Shown: piece after piece, positions 43,027-56,469 of the stretch
How the letters are laid out: the number at the start of each line of letters is the position of its first letter
Numbering within the stretch: the stretch's first letter is position 1
Source: Arachnopeziza araneosa
Lineage: Eukaryota; Ascomycota; Leotiomycetes; Helotiales; Arachnopezizaceae
Length of the DNA: 64,000 bases
Reading direction: 5' to 3'
Assembly (NCBI GenBank): GCA_003988855.1
Contig: QYAI01000074.1
Coordinates: 1 to 64,000, forward strand
Notes under the pieces: model-generated
The model's database searches: none
What the model saw: only the letters and a program-made list of their open reading frames with translations
What the model was told of the DNA's origin: nothing
Made by a program: the position numbers and the translations under genes

Positions 43027-44563
43027 GCACATGTCTCAGATCTCGAGCCCCTCCTCCTGCTCTCCCATCTTTGCCCACCATTGGTCCCCTCTATACCCAG
43101 TCCTCTCACCAACCGCGATCACGCGTCCCGTCATCCCCTCCTTCAACATTGCAACAAAGCAACCCACCAACCGCTCTCCGGGCTCCGCCGGCGGGGTTGG
43201 CGGGTCATCCAGAAGCGGCGGGAATCGGCGGCGGGGATTCTAGAAGCACAGGAGAAGCGGTGGGGACGGGAGAGGCATGGAGAGAAGGGAGGAAGGACGG
43301 AGAGAAGGAAAAGGAAAAGGAAAAGAGCCGTGTTTCGTTTCGTTGGCTTCGAGAGGGGATGGCATTTCTTTACCGCTATTTATTTGCTCGATCCCTCAGA
43401 TTTCCTCCCCATCTACCTCCCCGTCTCCCCTCACATATCCAACCCAACCCAACCCAACCTCAAACCAGCCATCCGGCAACCTCAAACCAGCAACCTCAAA
43501 CCATGGCGCGTCCGTAAACCCTCCTTAGCCCTCAGCAAAACCCCCTCCCCATCTCCCACTCCCATCTCCCATCTCCCATCTCCCAGCTAAGCCTCACCCC
43601 TCATGCAAACCTTAAAAAATGACCCCAACATACATCCCCTCCCCGATCCCCCTCAATGCCATTCCCAAACCCGTCGTGAAGAGAAGCCCAAGAAGAAGAA
43701 TAACTCTCCGAGAGGGACGTTTGCGTGCTTACCGGCATGGCGTTTCGGCGTGCCCTGGGGCGGATCCCTCCTCCTTCCATCGCGGGCATGTGAAGCTTCC
43801 CACGTTGTGAACCCAGGGCCGTGGGAGGGGAGGGAACCCTGTGCCGAGGGGGAGAGGAGCGCCCTTCCTTCTTTTGCATGAAGAAGGTTCATGCCATATC
43901 TCACACACGTTCCCCACGCTGTGTTTGCCATCTGGTTGCCTTGGTTTTGTGTTTCTATCCGAGGGGGAGGAGAAATTTAGAGGCGTTTAGAGTCACAAAT
44001 CATAGCCATCTGGCTAACTCGGCAGCTGCTTGAATATTTGTCATTTCTTCTATGGACATGATGCATTATCCATCTTCCATTCATGTCCATCTATGCATTC
44101 CCTCGTCATCCACTGTATACATCTGCCGTGCCTACTATCCCATTCATGCAGAGGCTTTCCTACTGCGTTCCATTCCTCCCCAGCCCTATCCATCATATAT
44201 CAATATCCATTGCGCAATTATACCGCTGCAACCGCGCTGGCGCTTGAGACCATGATGCAGAGAGCTCTCTAGTGTGTAAGTGAAGCAAACGCCGTGTGAA
44301 AAGGGTTAGAAAGACAGCTGGAGAAGCGAAAGAGCATAGCCAGTAACGCATGTAACGCCGAGAATGTGTACAGGAAATATGTGCTGAAAGTATCTGACAG
44401 TGATGATAGCCGCGTGACAGCTCAGATGCAGGGTATCTTATCTCTTGCGAAATATCGTCATTCGTAATAGTGATTGTGCAAGCTGGTGAGAAGCAGGCAT
44501 CAGATCCATCGATAACAGCTCCTCAAGATTCAACTAAGGTTCCAACTCCCGTCAGAACTCGAC

Positions 44564-45898
44564 TCAGAGAATCAATTTTTGAAGATTCTTCTGGATGATC
44601 ATGTCTTGAACACTAGCCATGGTAACCTTCAACAAGTCCGTATCCGTAGCATTCGTAAAATGGGAGTATACTTCTCGACCAGGGGCTCGATTCAAGGCAA
44701 CAAATTTGTCCATAAAATATTTGCTGGTTTGTTGCGCATCGGTAGTATTTCCTTGGAAATCGGAGAAACCAAATTTGGTGATGGGCGAATGGGCAACCTT
44801 TTCTTTGAAGAGATCCATCTTGTTAAGAAAGAGGATAAGGGCTGAGTTCTTGAACCAATGAGAATTGGCAATTGACTCCCAAAGCATAAGGGCTTCTTGC
44901 ATCTGATTCTGTCGACCGTCGTCGTTAGTACATGGACATGTCGGATAGAATGGGCAACAAACGCCATCTTTGTCTTCAGCAAGACATTGATCATATCCAC
45001 TAATTGCAACAAGAAACATGAGGGCATTCACGTTCTCAAAGCAGTGAATCCACTTCTTTCTCTCCGATCTTTGACCACCAACGTCGAACATATGGTACTG
45101 GAGAGAACCGAGATCGAAAACGGTCTCGGTGATGCCGGTTGTTCGCAGCCGCGCACGAAGGACGTCTTGATCGTTGGGTACGAAATCTTTGCTGAAGAGG
45201 CGGTCGACATCGATGAAAAAGCTATTTCCAATGGTTAGTACTGCATCTAACCATCAAAGAATCCGAACGAACTAGCTCAAATTGTCATGTAGCGCAAATT
45301 CATTGCCTCTCTCGATAACTTTTTGTAAACCTGGGTCCTTCCACATATCTTTAAAAGCTCTTAGATATTCAATCGGGATTGGTTCATATGGTCGCAAATC
45401 CTTCTCCTGCATGATGGTTGGAAGGTGAGCCTGTCGAGGATATCAGCATTGTAGATTTCACAGGGGAATCCGACCTGGTGAAAGTCCAAGTTCATATACG
45501 CACTGTAGTGTTTTCATATTCGAAAGTGATTTGAAAGTCCCCCATGGCCTCGACGATAAGTCGTAGACCATCGAGGATATTATTGAAGATTATGATACGC
45601 CATTCCTCCTTCTCGTTCTTGGTAAAACCCTCCTTGGTATAAATCAATCGCATCTGCTTCAGGATCGTGGACTTTCCGCTCTCGCCAGCACCTACAAATC
45701 GATTGTAGTTAGCATTGATCGACAGAGCTTCAAGGGTATTTTGTGCCACCATATTGGTTTTTCGGCGACGTGTTAGCGATACGTACCTAATAACAATAAC
45801 TTGACGATTTTTTGCATGGCCTTCTCGTCCCGATGGATGAGAGCATCGATATCTTTACTCCTCTGCGCATCCTCATCGTGACCCCGGCCGAAACACAT
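44564..45898 (-). CDS. heterotrimeric G-protein alpha subunit
   Basis: Five exons, 45787-45898, 45504-45691, 45273-45430, 44963-45221 and 44564-44908 (introns 95, 73, 51, 54 bp), give 353 residues, the usual length. Motifs: P-loop GAGESGKST at 38-46, LRARLRTTGI (switch I) about 174-183, FDVGGQRSERKKW (switch II) about 198-210, and FLNKMDLF for guanine recognition. The 54 bp intron 4 is in frame and free of stops; I spliced it because the unspliced product would insert 18 residues (VCCPFYPTCPCTNDD region) in a conserved segment, and it has a TACTAAC branch site. The N-terminus is MCFG, not MG-x3-S, so palmitoylation rather than myristoylation is suggested. The C-terminus (KLIL) lacks the cysteine needed for pertussis-toxin modification. 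It is possibly a class II fungal G-alpha (GNA-2/GanA-like). It transduces receptor signals at the plasma membrane. Confidence 0.95.
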
Positions 45899-48553
45899 CT
45901 TGAGGACTTGCGCCGTGGTGACCTTTTTTTTTTCGCTGGAACCGCAGATTCAGAGGATTCAATTGTCGCAGTCAGCGACTTTGCGGGTGGTAAAGTGTGT
46001 ATGCAGTTCAATGTAGTAGCGAACTTTTGAGCAGCAACCAGATTGGAAAGGTTCAAGTATCAGAAAGGTGGAGGGGTGGATGCAGGAATAAAGGGTAAGA
46101 AATTGTCCTATGGCTGTCAGCATTTTCTGTCAGAGGGTCTGCAGCGCACTGACGTATGAAATCGTCCTACGGCAAAAGGCTCAAGGCAAGTGTAGAATGA
46201 GGCCGCTGGAGTGGCCTTGCGAGGTGGAACTGGTGGAGAAACCGACAACCCTCCGAGTCATGAAGCTCGACTAGGAGGTCTGGTAGATGGACTCGGCAAA
46301 ACAAGTTGAAGATGCGTATCAGACGTACAGATCGAGAACATTCACCTCCCCACCGGATCGAAGCTATCCTGCTGGATCTCTCGTCGCTCACCCTTTTCCA
46401 GGAGCTTGTGATGGTTGCACGGTCGCTGGGGTGGTGTACCGGCCTGGCCCTGGAGAGAAGTCGTGCCGGCTATCTGTGCCTGAGAGACGGTGCAGCAGCT
46501 AGACTGGAGTAGTGGACTAGGGAAGTGGATTATTTTGCAGGCGCAGGGTAGGGCAGGACGACAAAAGATGATCGAGAGACGGAAGAAGAGACAGACAGGA
46601 GGATCAGACCCTCTGCCTCCTCTTCGGACGGTCCTTACTTCTTCCAGTCAAAGCCGAATCGGTATCGCGAATCTATTCAAGATGAGATAGTGCTGTGGTA
46701 TCGCGCAAGACGGGAGGGAGGTGGTCTCGGTCGGTGTTGCTGGCTGGTTGGCTGGTTGGCGACAGCAGCCCGTGAGGCGTTTTTAATTCTGGTTCAGAGA
46801 CGGTTGTAGCCGGGGGTGGTAGCGAAAGAGGGAGGTCGACCAGAGGAAAGTCTGCACCAGCGAGGCCAGTTCCCCTTTTGATAGGCAGAATTCGGAGCAC
46901 GGGAGGGCATGTTAGTTCCCAGACGTTGAGTAACAACGGAGAGGACCTTTCTCATTAATGCTCATAAGTAGGGGAGGGTGCAGCACAACTTGAGACAACA
47001 CCACCGTCCCTCCGTTCCTGTCATCACCTTACTTTAACGTCAATCCCCCAGGCTAGACCAGGCCAGCCTCCATCATCGCATCTCGATCATTTCTATCACT
47101 CCCACCGGTCGTCTCCCCATGCTCTGCCACCTCCATTCTTCACCTGCTAAATGCCTCACCATCTCCGAGAACCATGTAGGTAAGCACGCAAATCTGCCTT
47201 CCTACTTTCCTGCTGCAGCTTCGAAACTCCCGGAGAATATCCACGAACGTCCTGTGCCTCGCATGCTACAATGCCGACCGTTCCCGTCCTGGACACGCTG
47301 CCGTGAGGATTGCAATCCCGGATTGCTATATTCGGCTCTCTTTCTCGACTCCCGGAATGGCTCAGCGCACTTTATCCGAGATTGATCTTTTCCCGTCTTG
47401 TCGATCTTGAGATTTTATATATTGCCCTGATCTCGGGAGGACAGGTCCATGGAACTCTTTTAAGAAACGAACGCGAGAGGGTGGCTACCATGCGCACAGA
47501 ACTTCCCGATCGCACAATTTGTGTCGACGATGCTTCAATCTGATCGGGAGGAAGAGATCTCGCAAATCAGTCCCTCTCATCCTATTATCCTCATATCAGA
47601 TTCTCTCGTTCTGCACAGACTGTAGTGGATCGAGGATCAAGATGACTTATCAGTCTGTCGTATCTCGACACTTCTGCAGGTCACGCTCTTGGCAATCTGA
47701 ATCACCTCCTGCAATGAGACATCCGGAATCCGCTCCACCTGTACCCGAAACCTCGATAACTAAAAAGGATTCACGAAGACCAGAAGAGGCATATAGCGCG
47801 ACTAATTTCGGAGGACATTGACGACGTTCCTCTGGGAGCTGGATGGCCTTGTAGGAATGTTAGGTACTGTTGACGTAAACGGAGAGAGTTGAGGCTATTC
47901 TCCCTTCCGATATACCTTGTTGTTTACAGAAATTTGCATACGATGCTTGAAAGATATCAAACGATTCGTACAGAAACGTAAGAATGATAAAGACAATGAA
48001 ATCTCCTTCCACATCTCTGAGGGAGGCTAACAGGGAAAGAATTTGCATAAAAGCGCCTCGAGGTCAAGTTTTTTCTCCACGCGTCTAGAACGTCTTTTAT
48101 ACTTTGCTTCAAGGCATTTGAATCATTGTTCTGTAGCATTTCCAAAAATCGAAACTCGCATCAAAGATAAGTCAATCACACAACGAGAACCGTGGGCGAC
48201 ACATCAAGCAGCTCCTTAGCCGGAGCATTTTGAGACGTTCCGGTCAAGGTTGCCATGCGGCGCAGGTAAGAAACGACTTCGTTTTGTTGCAAGGACTCCA
48301 ATCCCTCGCAACGGTGCAGGTATATCGCGCTCCCTGCGTATATTTGCTCGGCAGACGTCCCGACATCTTGGGGATTCCTTAGGTGCTGGTCACTGGTTGA
48401 TTGGTCGGTTGAATGCGGGTTAGTATGTGCCATCCCACTTCTCAGCCGCGCGCCCAGTCGTAGACATCGGCGAAGATGTTCAAGGCCCTGAAGACGTCGA
48501 AGAGTCTCTTCGCCACAAGATACGCGTGGGTGCCTCGTAAAGCAAATTTCAGC
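45899..48553. other. intergenic region between divergent genes
   Basis: 2.65 kb upstream of the G-alpha gene (minus) and of the nitrilase gene (plus). It contains short GGCTGGTT repeats near 46738 and no gene with domain support. A minus-strand frame with ATG at 48433 (MAHTNPHST ...) is open to 48176, and another frame opens near 48145, but no splice joining them was found. Confidence 0.45.
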
Positions 48554-49510
48554 ATGGCGTCCAAACTCTTGAAGAAACCTGTTAAATTGGCTCTTGTCCA
48601 ATTAGCCAGCGGTTTGACTCCAAAGCTTCCCATTATTCAGAGCTTCAACTGATGACATCAATGTTGCGCAGGTGCGGACAAGCAACAGAATCTGAAGCAT
48701 GCGCGAGATAAAGTCCTCGAGGCTTCCTCCGCCGGCGCGAATATCATCGTATTGCCAGAGTGCTTCAATAGCCCTTATGGGACGGATTATTTCCCCAAAT
48801 ATGCCGAAACCCTCCTCCCATCTCCTCCAACTGAATCACAATCACCGTCCTACCATGCTCTCTCATCCGTAGCAAAAGAAGCAAAAGCTTACCTCGTCGG
48901 AGGTTCTATTCCTGAACTCGATGAAAAGTCGAAGAAATATTACAATACCTCGCTGACCTTCTCTCCAACTGGAGCCCTACTTGCGACCCATCGCAAAGCC
49001 CACCTCTTCGACATCGATATCCCAGGTAAAATCAAGTTCAAAGAATCCGAAGTGCTCTCCCCTGGAAACAAAATTACAATTATCGATCTTCCTGAATACG
49101 GTAAGATCGCGGTGGCAATCTGCTATGATGTCCGATTCCCAGAGCTTGCTATGGTAGCGGCGAGGAAGGATTGCTTTGCTTTAATATATCCTGGCGCATT
49201 CAACACAACAACGGGACCACTGCATTGGAAGTTACAAGGCCAGGCGAGGGCAATGGATAACCAATTATATGTGGCGATGTGCTCACCAGCCAGAGATGTG
49301 AATGCGACTTATCATGCCTGGGGTCATAGTTTGGTCTGTGACCCAATGGCGCAAGTATTGAATGAGGCAGAAGAAGGAGAAGATATCATTTATGCAGAAT
49401 TGGATGGAGCTAAGATCGATGAGACAAGAAAAGGGATCCCGATATATTCACAAAGGAGATTCGATATTTACCCGGATGTTAGTGTCGGGGAAGTAAAGTT
49501 TGAAGAATAA
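48554..49510 (+). CDS. nitrilase-superfamily omega-amidase (NIT2/NIT3-like)
   Basis: Exons 48554-48611 and 48672-49510 (60 bp intron) give 298 residues. The start MASKLLKKPVKLALVQLASG was recovered by splicing; without it the first ATG in the long frame would begin inside the catalytic motif. The nitrilase triad is present: Glu in IIVLPECFNSPYG, Lys in THRKAHLFDIDIPG, and Cys in AVAICYDVRFPE. GQARAMDNQLYVA and the AWGHSLVCDP motif also fit this branch. The product hydrolyses omega-amides such as alpha-ketoglutaramate or alpha-ketosuccinamate to the acid and ammonia in cytosol or mitochondria. NIT2 is the animal name and NIT3 the budding-yeast one. It is a single-copy housekeeping gene in most fungi. 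Confidence 0.95.
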
Positions 49511-49875
49511 GGACAAAGCAACACACGAAAAGCTTGATGCGCCCTGCTTGTACATTTATATTTAAAGTAACCGTTATCTATCAAGAAGCAAATGGTGAGG
49601 AGATATTTCAATTCAACTTGTCCGAAGTGCTACTTCAAGATCAGAATCAAGAATTTCACCTTTCTCAATAGATGTTGGTGGGTAGCTCCTTCCACCTTAA
49701 AATGTGGCCAACTCAAACATGGTGTTTTCCATAGCACTTTTTCTTCTCTACCTATTCGAAGTCATCGCATCACCTCTTACACTCTCTAAATTACCTTATT
49801 TCTATACTGCTTGTCAGTAACACCGCCATCTGCTGGCATCTACACATATATCCTAAATTTCTCCGTCCTCATCCA
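49511..49875. other. intergenic region
   Basis: Short spacer between two plus-strand genes; nothing recognised. Confidence 0.5.
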
Positions 49876-52800
49876 ATGACTCCAACTACTTCAGTCAATA
49901 TACACCCGTCACGAAGACGAGCCTCGACTGCTGGAAGCACTGGGCTTGATTATTCAAGCAGTTGTTGGGTTGATGACGATATTAAAACGCGCATTCGTTC
50001 TCTCCTCCTATCGCGCAACGAGCGCTGCCCACCACGAACCCCCTTCTCCTCAGACGAATATGGTCACCGTTATTCTGAAACTTGCACAACCGTCAGCGCA
50101 TTTGATTTCATTACTGCAAAGAGCGTTGCCAATTCCGCACGGACAGAATCGAGACATCTCAGTTTAGCTGGAATCAGGAGAGCTCTTACCAAAAGTACTC
50201 AGCCTGATATGGAAGCTCGGCGAGCAACGCAAATGAGCATACCGCCAGTATCCTTTGCGGGACCTCATCCCCATCGCTCTATCTCTGCTGAAGACTTAAA
50301 GGCTACAGTTGATGGTCCGACATCTCCTACTCCGATCAGAAAGAGATTCAGGCTTCCAAAATTGGTTTTACAGGACAAAAAGCCGCAAGACAACGAGGTA
50401 AAGTCGTGTATTGAGTTCAGCCCAAGCATACCGGACAATGATGTGAAGATACATGAGGAAGAATTGGATTGCTGCCCTCCGTGCGATCCTCGAGATTCCA
50501 AACCTTCGAAATATATCGTTAATCACCCTACTCAGGCTGGCCCTGCTATAAAAGTTGCTCCTGGGGATCTCGCATGTTTTCTAGCCGGCTGTCCACCAGG
50601 CCAATCAAATTGTGCGGAGCATCAACGACGTACTTCCACACCTGGGAGCCATAAATCTGGTTATGGACACAATTTAGGTGATGATTTGGAGCGTGTGACT
50701 AATGGCTTACTCCAAGATGCTGCCAACATGGGATACCTTTTAAAGTCTGCGCCAACCCAGATCGCAAAGAGCCCAAGGCCTTCAACTAGCTATTCAATAT
50801 TAACTTCAGAACCTTTACCAAGAATAGAGTCTCAGCCAACACCAGAGCTCCAACCAAAATCAGAATTCAGGATTCTGCCTCTCAATGGCCTAAAGACTCC
50901 CCCGCTTCTCTCTGAAACCAGCAGTGTTACTTCGGGGTCTTTTGATGCCTTTCCCCATGCTGTCCAGTCTCTGGAACGAGCCTTGAAAGAGGAAACACCA
51001 CCCACACTCTCGACATCTGTCAATACAAATTTTAGTCTACCAGGAGTACGAGCAAAACAACGTGGTCCTATAACCGAACCTTTGAAACCACAGACTTCTT
51101 TGACTACATCTAGTGAGGTAAGGGAGGCCAATGAATCACCACTGAATTTTGGGCTCAACCCCTCTACAAATCTCGATGACAGCTTGGCGAAAAAGCCCGC
51201 TCGTAGTAAACGGTCTGATATCTCACTCAGATCAAAAACGACAGCATCCTCCCTTCTTTCCGGAGCTTCAAAGAAGGCTGCTTGGCATGCTTTGTTGAAA
51301 CCAGTCATCTCTGTGGAACAGCCAATTGATATAAGCTTGCCAATTCCTCCTGTCGTATCAACAGTAACAGGCATCTCTGAGAGTGTCATACAGCTAGGCG
51401 CCAATGAGTTGAAATATAAAGTAGAACAGTTGGGGAAAACGTACCTCGATGGGAAAGACTCGAGCCCAAGTGACGGTGAAGGTAGACGAACATCAAAAGA
51501 AATTAATAACACCTCTCAAGTAGCCAAGGATTCAGGTGTTGAAGATCTTGTGCAAGGTGTTGATATCGCCCGTCCTGTGCCAATTCTTGATCACCTTTCC
51601 AATATTTCCAACAATATTGACCTTGCGGATCGTTTGAAAGACGACATGGTGGTTTTGCAAGAGAGTGTGGAGACAAACACAGCCTCTCAATCAATTCCGC
51701 TTGAGCTTTCCAAGTTGATACCTGATTCACCTAAGGGTCATTCCTTAGCTAATTGTCAGTTTCCCCCTGGCATGGAGACACCTCAGCCAAATCTTCCACT
51801 ATCTCAAGAAATGCTCATCGCACCAATATCTAATACACTATTGTCAAAAATCGGTGACTCTTTCGGGTCTGAAGCCTCCGCCGACTCACTGAACTCTGCT
51901 TACTGGGGATTTGTTCCAGCCGTCACCGAAGCTGTTCAAGATGCTGTTCAAAAGGCCGTTCGGAGTGCTGTCCAGGATATTGTCATACCTCCAGGAGCAA
52001 AGAAAGAGAAAGCCTCTAAAGTATATCGAAAGTTGGTAGCGGATTCTCTGAATACAGCAGCCAGGAACGCCGATGATTATCTATGCAGAGCATCCTTGTG
52101 GAATGAACCACCTTATTCTCGCCGAGACTCTGAGGCTACTGTCCTTGTCCAAGGCAAGCCAACAAAATTTGATATTGATTGGAAGCAAGATCCTTGTCAG
52201 TTTTCAAAGGACGCGAGCCCAATACCATCGCCGTTGAGACGAGAATCTATTTACTTAAAAGATCAGGAAAACTCTCCCCAACCACCTAGTGACGTTGTGG
52301 GAAATGGTTCTAGTGAGAGGCACTATGGTGATGTAAGTAGCATACCTATGAGCTTCGACTCAAAGCAAAATTTGTTACTCTCCCCGACAAGAGTAATTCC
52401 CGATGAATTAGAGACTGTATCCCTAGATCCCCAGCAGAACCCTGATGAAAAGCAGATTTGGAAGCGATGGAAGAAGGGTCCGCCTGATGGATATTCTGCT
52501 ATTCCGAGCCGCCAGTCATCCAAGGGTAGAGCTCTCAGTCCCAAATCAGTAAGGACAAATTCATCGGTAATTGTTCCTTTCAAAAGTAGACCGACCAAAA
52601 AGCGATCTCTTGAGATGATGAAGACGCCAGGCAATCGGCTTCTCCGTTCAATTTCGTCTGCTAGTTCTTTACAAAGCGGAGCAGCTTTAATTCCATTGCG
52701 AAGAGAGAAGACAATGGGCCACAACAATACAGTTCATTGGCTCAAAGATTTACTCTCCAGCAATGGACCTTATGAGCCCCGATTCACAGCTTTACCACCG

Positions 52801-55800
52801 AGGACACGAAAGGGTCCAAATCCTCAAAATCCTATTCGATCAAACACTGCTCCAGCGCAACCTGTAGCTGACCTATTTCTCGGTATAACCCCAGAGCGAC
52901 TTGAAATGCCAGCAAAAGCATTAATTCCAACCACGTCTAGGCTCAATCGTATCAAACGTGTGGAAATATCTGAAACATTCAGTCGGACTATCAATGATCT
53001 CGAGACGTTAATGAGCGAAGCTATTACAATTGCGCGACAGGCTGCCGACAGCCAAGATCCTACGCACATTCCATCTGTGTTGGGAAAGGCTACCCAAGTT
53101 CTTAAGAGTAGTCGAAATGATGAAATGCCGGGTTTCAAGAAACGCGTCGATAGAGATGCTTTCAAGTTCAAACTTGTCGATGCTCATGGCTCGGATGACT
53201 TATCGAGTGCTGCGAGCGTTCATGAGAGTGTAAGAGACTATTCAGACTCCGATACTTCTTACCAAAGTGATCCACAAGAAGTCCAAGCCCGTACCATCTC
53301 TCTTTCTGTGGGTGGTAAAATCAGAAGTTCATCAGGGTGGCCACCCACCGGCCGTGTCTCAACACCATATCCCCCTGCTTCTTTACCGCCATCAAATAAG
53401 GCCAGTCATGAGAAGATCAATAACACAAAACCAGCTGATCCACGATCAATGCCAACCGAGATTGCTATTGAGCCTCCGAGAAAGAAGGTGGAAGAGTCTA
53501 TTGTCTTGCCTGCCGTAACGACTGTTAATGAAGCTGGTGATTCTAGAGGTATTCCGACATTTCAAAACATAGAGCCATTTCAACGTGTACCCACAGGAGA
53601 AAAGCGGAAGAGCTCTGATAAATCACCAAGGCATGTGAGTATTGTTAGAAAGAGTCAAGTCATCTTGGCAGACCCCTACGACAGCCCACCAGAACCTGTT
53701 GGCATTCAACTCGATCAATGCGGAGAGCCCATTGGCCATTCGCTGCCAAAACCTGATCGTAGCCCAAGTGCTGTTCAGAATTGCGTCAAAGGGCATTCTG
53801 AAGAACAACACGGAGCTATTAGTACCAGACTTACAGGAAAATCTGTCCCAAACAGACGAGAGGTACGTGACTACATTGTCGAGACCCATCGTCCTCTTAT
53901 CCCGGCTCGCGATAGTTCTAAAAACTTGAGAAAGCAGGCTGCCCTACAAGCTCAAGAGGCGGAGAGGGATAAGGTACTCTCTCAAAGGACTGATCTCAGT
54001 CGAAAAACTGGACGCACGTACAGCTGGCAGGATATGGACAATGCTAAGAGTGAGCCTTATCTAAAGTGTGAGATCGAGGATCGTCCTACAATTGAATCGA
54101 ATCAAATTCGAACAGATCAAGATCAAGGCGGTACTCACAGCCTTGATGGATCTATAGTAACTCGTAGCGAGGAACTGGACTTCAATCACGCATATGGAGT
54201 TCGGCATCGTGGAGGAGGCGAATCCACAAGTAAAATCAGGGGTGCAATCGAATTACAAGATAATCCAGATCCGAATCTCCCTGTAATAGCCAAGATTACC
54301 AAGTTCGATAGAAAACATTTTAGTCTGACTGGCAAGAGACATGTCAGCTTGAAAGATCATCATCTCAAAGGTTTCAGCCTTTCAAAAACGCACAAACAAC
54401 AAAAAATCGCCAGAGATTGGTCGCCAGGACGAAAACGATTCGTTGCAAGTGTTGCTTGTTTCAGTACCGCCTTGATTGGTATTGTTGCGGGTATATATGC
54501 CGGAGAGACGCCAGCCATTCAGTACTATATTGTTGACTTCCATCATTATACAGTACTTGGAAATGTCTTCTTCTTTATTGGTCTCTCCATTCCTACATTC
54601 TTATTTTGGCCACTTCCGCTCCTGCACGGCCGAAAACCGTACATCCTCGGATCTATGTCACTTGCCATGCCATTATTGTTCCCTCAAGCTCTCGCTGTTG
54701 GCTCATTCCGGTCGCCATACGTATCAACATATAGAGTAGGACTACTCACGTCAAGGGCATTGATGGGGTTTTGTCTGGGATTTGCGAACATGAACTTCAA
54801 AGGCATGCTTACAGATCTATTCGGTGCTTCACTTCAAAGCACGCATCCTCACCAGGAGCATGTTGACGAGTTTGATGTTAGACGTCATGGTGGAGGTATG
54901 GGTGTATGGTTAGGACTTTGGACTTGGTCCGCTCTAGGATCCATTGGACTCGGTTTCTTGGTTGGAGCTTGTATCATCAATACCCTTCCACCAGCCTGGG
55001 GTTTCTATGTAAGCATCATAATCATCGCTTTTGTGATGCTTCTAAACGTTCTATGCCCTGAGGTTCGACGGTCTGCTTTCAGACGATCAGTAGCTGAAGT
55101 GGTAAAAGAGAATGCTATATCTCGACGTTTGGCTCGAGGTGAAGTCAAAATGCATATGGTACAGAGTGGTCCAAAATGGTGGGGTGAAGAGTTTCATTAC
55201 GGAGTCAAACTTTCTCAGAAGATGATACGTCAACCTGGATTTATGATTATGGCTGTCTATGTTGCTTGGATCTATGGGCAGCAAATCTTGATCATTGTAG
55301 TAAGAAGTCTTTAATCTTGACAGGCTTAACTGACCAAATAGCTGCTTGGAGCTTTAATGTCAAAAGACTACAAATTCAAGTCTCCAATGGTTGGATTGAG
55401 CGTCATGGCCATACCTCTGGGAGCACTTGTTGCAATTCCTTTCCAAAAAGCAGGACTCTTCAGCAGGTCACGCGAACATGCTCCGGTCAGCAACGATGGC
55501 ACCTTCAAGAAGAAGATACAGCTGTCTTCTCATATGGTTCGCCGAACCATTTTTGTCTTGTTTCTTCCCATAGCAGGATTGTGTTACACTCTTTCAGCTG
55601 GCGGTCCGCCAGTGCCATTTCTGGTACCAATTCTGTTCGCTGGTTTGGTTGGATTCCTGTCGAATCTAGCTATGGCAGAGTGTCATGGTATTATCATGGA
55701 AACCTTTGATACTTCTGATCTTCAACCAGGAATGACAGGCCGTCCTCGAGGCTCATCTGGAGATAAAACAGCATCCAAACGGACGAATTACTCTTCCTTT

Positions 55801-56469
55801 CCACGTGTCATGTCTGCATTTGCTATCACTCAAGGCATCGGCTATCTCTTTGCCGCATGCGCATCTGGAGTAGGTGGTGTTCTCACTCGTCATCTAGGTC
55901 AACAAGCTGCCACAGGTGTCATGGCTGGGATCCTCCTCATTCTTTCTATACTCTTGCTTCTGACCTTGGTCCGCTTCACCGAAGTCCAAATCATTCCTGA
56001 CTCTAAGAAAGACGAGATGGATCGTTATCACAATGCCCGGCGAGCTTCTCAAATGCGTCGCGATGACGGAATTGAAGAAGAAGAGCCTTGGCGTCCTATC
56101 ATCATTGGAAACCCTCATCACAGCACTCGCCGCATGTGTCTCCTTGAACTTGGATCCTTATCGCGTTATTCTGAGATCAGGATCAAGAATCGCCTTGTAG
56201 ATGAAGCACATCTGAACCGCTTGGCGATCAATACACTTGAAACAGTCATCAAAGAGAAAGAAGAGGAGATCGTCGGCAATATCCGACGGAGTCTGAGCCG
56301 ACACAGCTCAAAAGGTAGTCGGAGGAGTAGGTACAGTGACCGTAATCTTCCTGAGCAAGGGGATCTTGGAGGACATCGAGAGATGCTCAGCTCGGGAATC
56401 GGATCCAAAGGGCGGGGACGCAGCGGGACTCCAGGTGGAAGCAGAAAAGAGAGACGGATTACGGAATGA
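49876..56469 (+). CDS. MFS transporter with very long N-terminal extension
   Basis: Exons 49876-55299 and 55342-56469 (42 bp intron) give 2,183 residues. Residues 1 to about 1,515 are mainly disordered and rich in Ser, Pro and charged residues; a more ordered stretch at about 673-750 contains TEAVQDAVQKAVRSAVQDIV. A major-facilitator transporter follows from about residue 1,520 (FVASVACFSTALIGIVAGIY) to about 2,023 (LLTLVRFTEVQ), a normal length of about 500 residues. Typical segments are GRKPYILGSMSLA, RALMGFCLGFANMNFKGM and GALVAIPFQKAGLFS. The C-terminus is a charged Ser/Arg-rich tail. Substrate is not known. The splice falls inside the MFS domain (ILIIV joined to LLGALMS). The fused extension is far larger than usual; a regulatory or scaffold role is likely. 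Confidence 0.88.

Larger units (their letters stand above)
41080..44563. other. intergenic region between convergent genes, low complexity
   Basis: 3.5 kb between the stops of the 852-residue gene and the G-alpha gene. It holds a degenerate minisatellite (41174-41490), CAC/CCA runs near 41756-41775, an AGCTC repeat near 42596-42612, a pyrimidine-rich tract (42965-43026), CCAACCCAACCC and CATCTCCCAT repeats (43440-43590). Frames of up to about 225 codons are open, but they follow the low-complexity composition and overlap each other in several frames, so I do not call genes. Confidence 0.6.

Noticed and set aside
42561..43590. Overlapping frames of 115-225 codons on both strands
   Set aside because: All three plus-strand frames are open together in a low-complexity tract, which is a composition effect.
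44909..44962. Cysteine-rich insertion as a novel G-alpha feature
   Set aside because: The 54 bases have a donor, a TACTAAC branch site and an acceptor, and splicing restores the family length of 353, so I treat it as an intron.
48176..48433. Minus-strand frame beside the nitrilase gene (MAHTNPHST ...)
   Set aside because: It has a plausible start but no domain, and the next open frame at 47.9-48.1 kb could not be joined to it by splice sites. Left as unproven.
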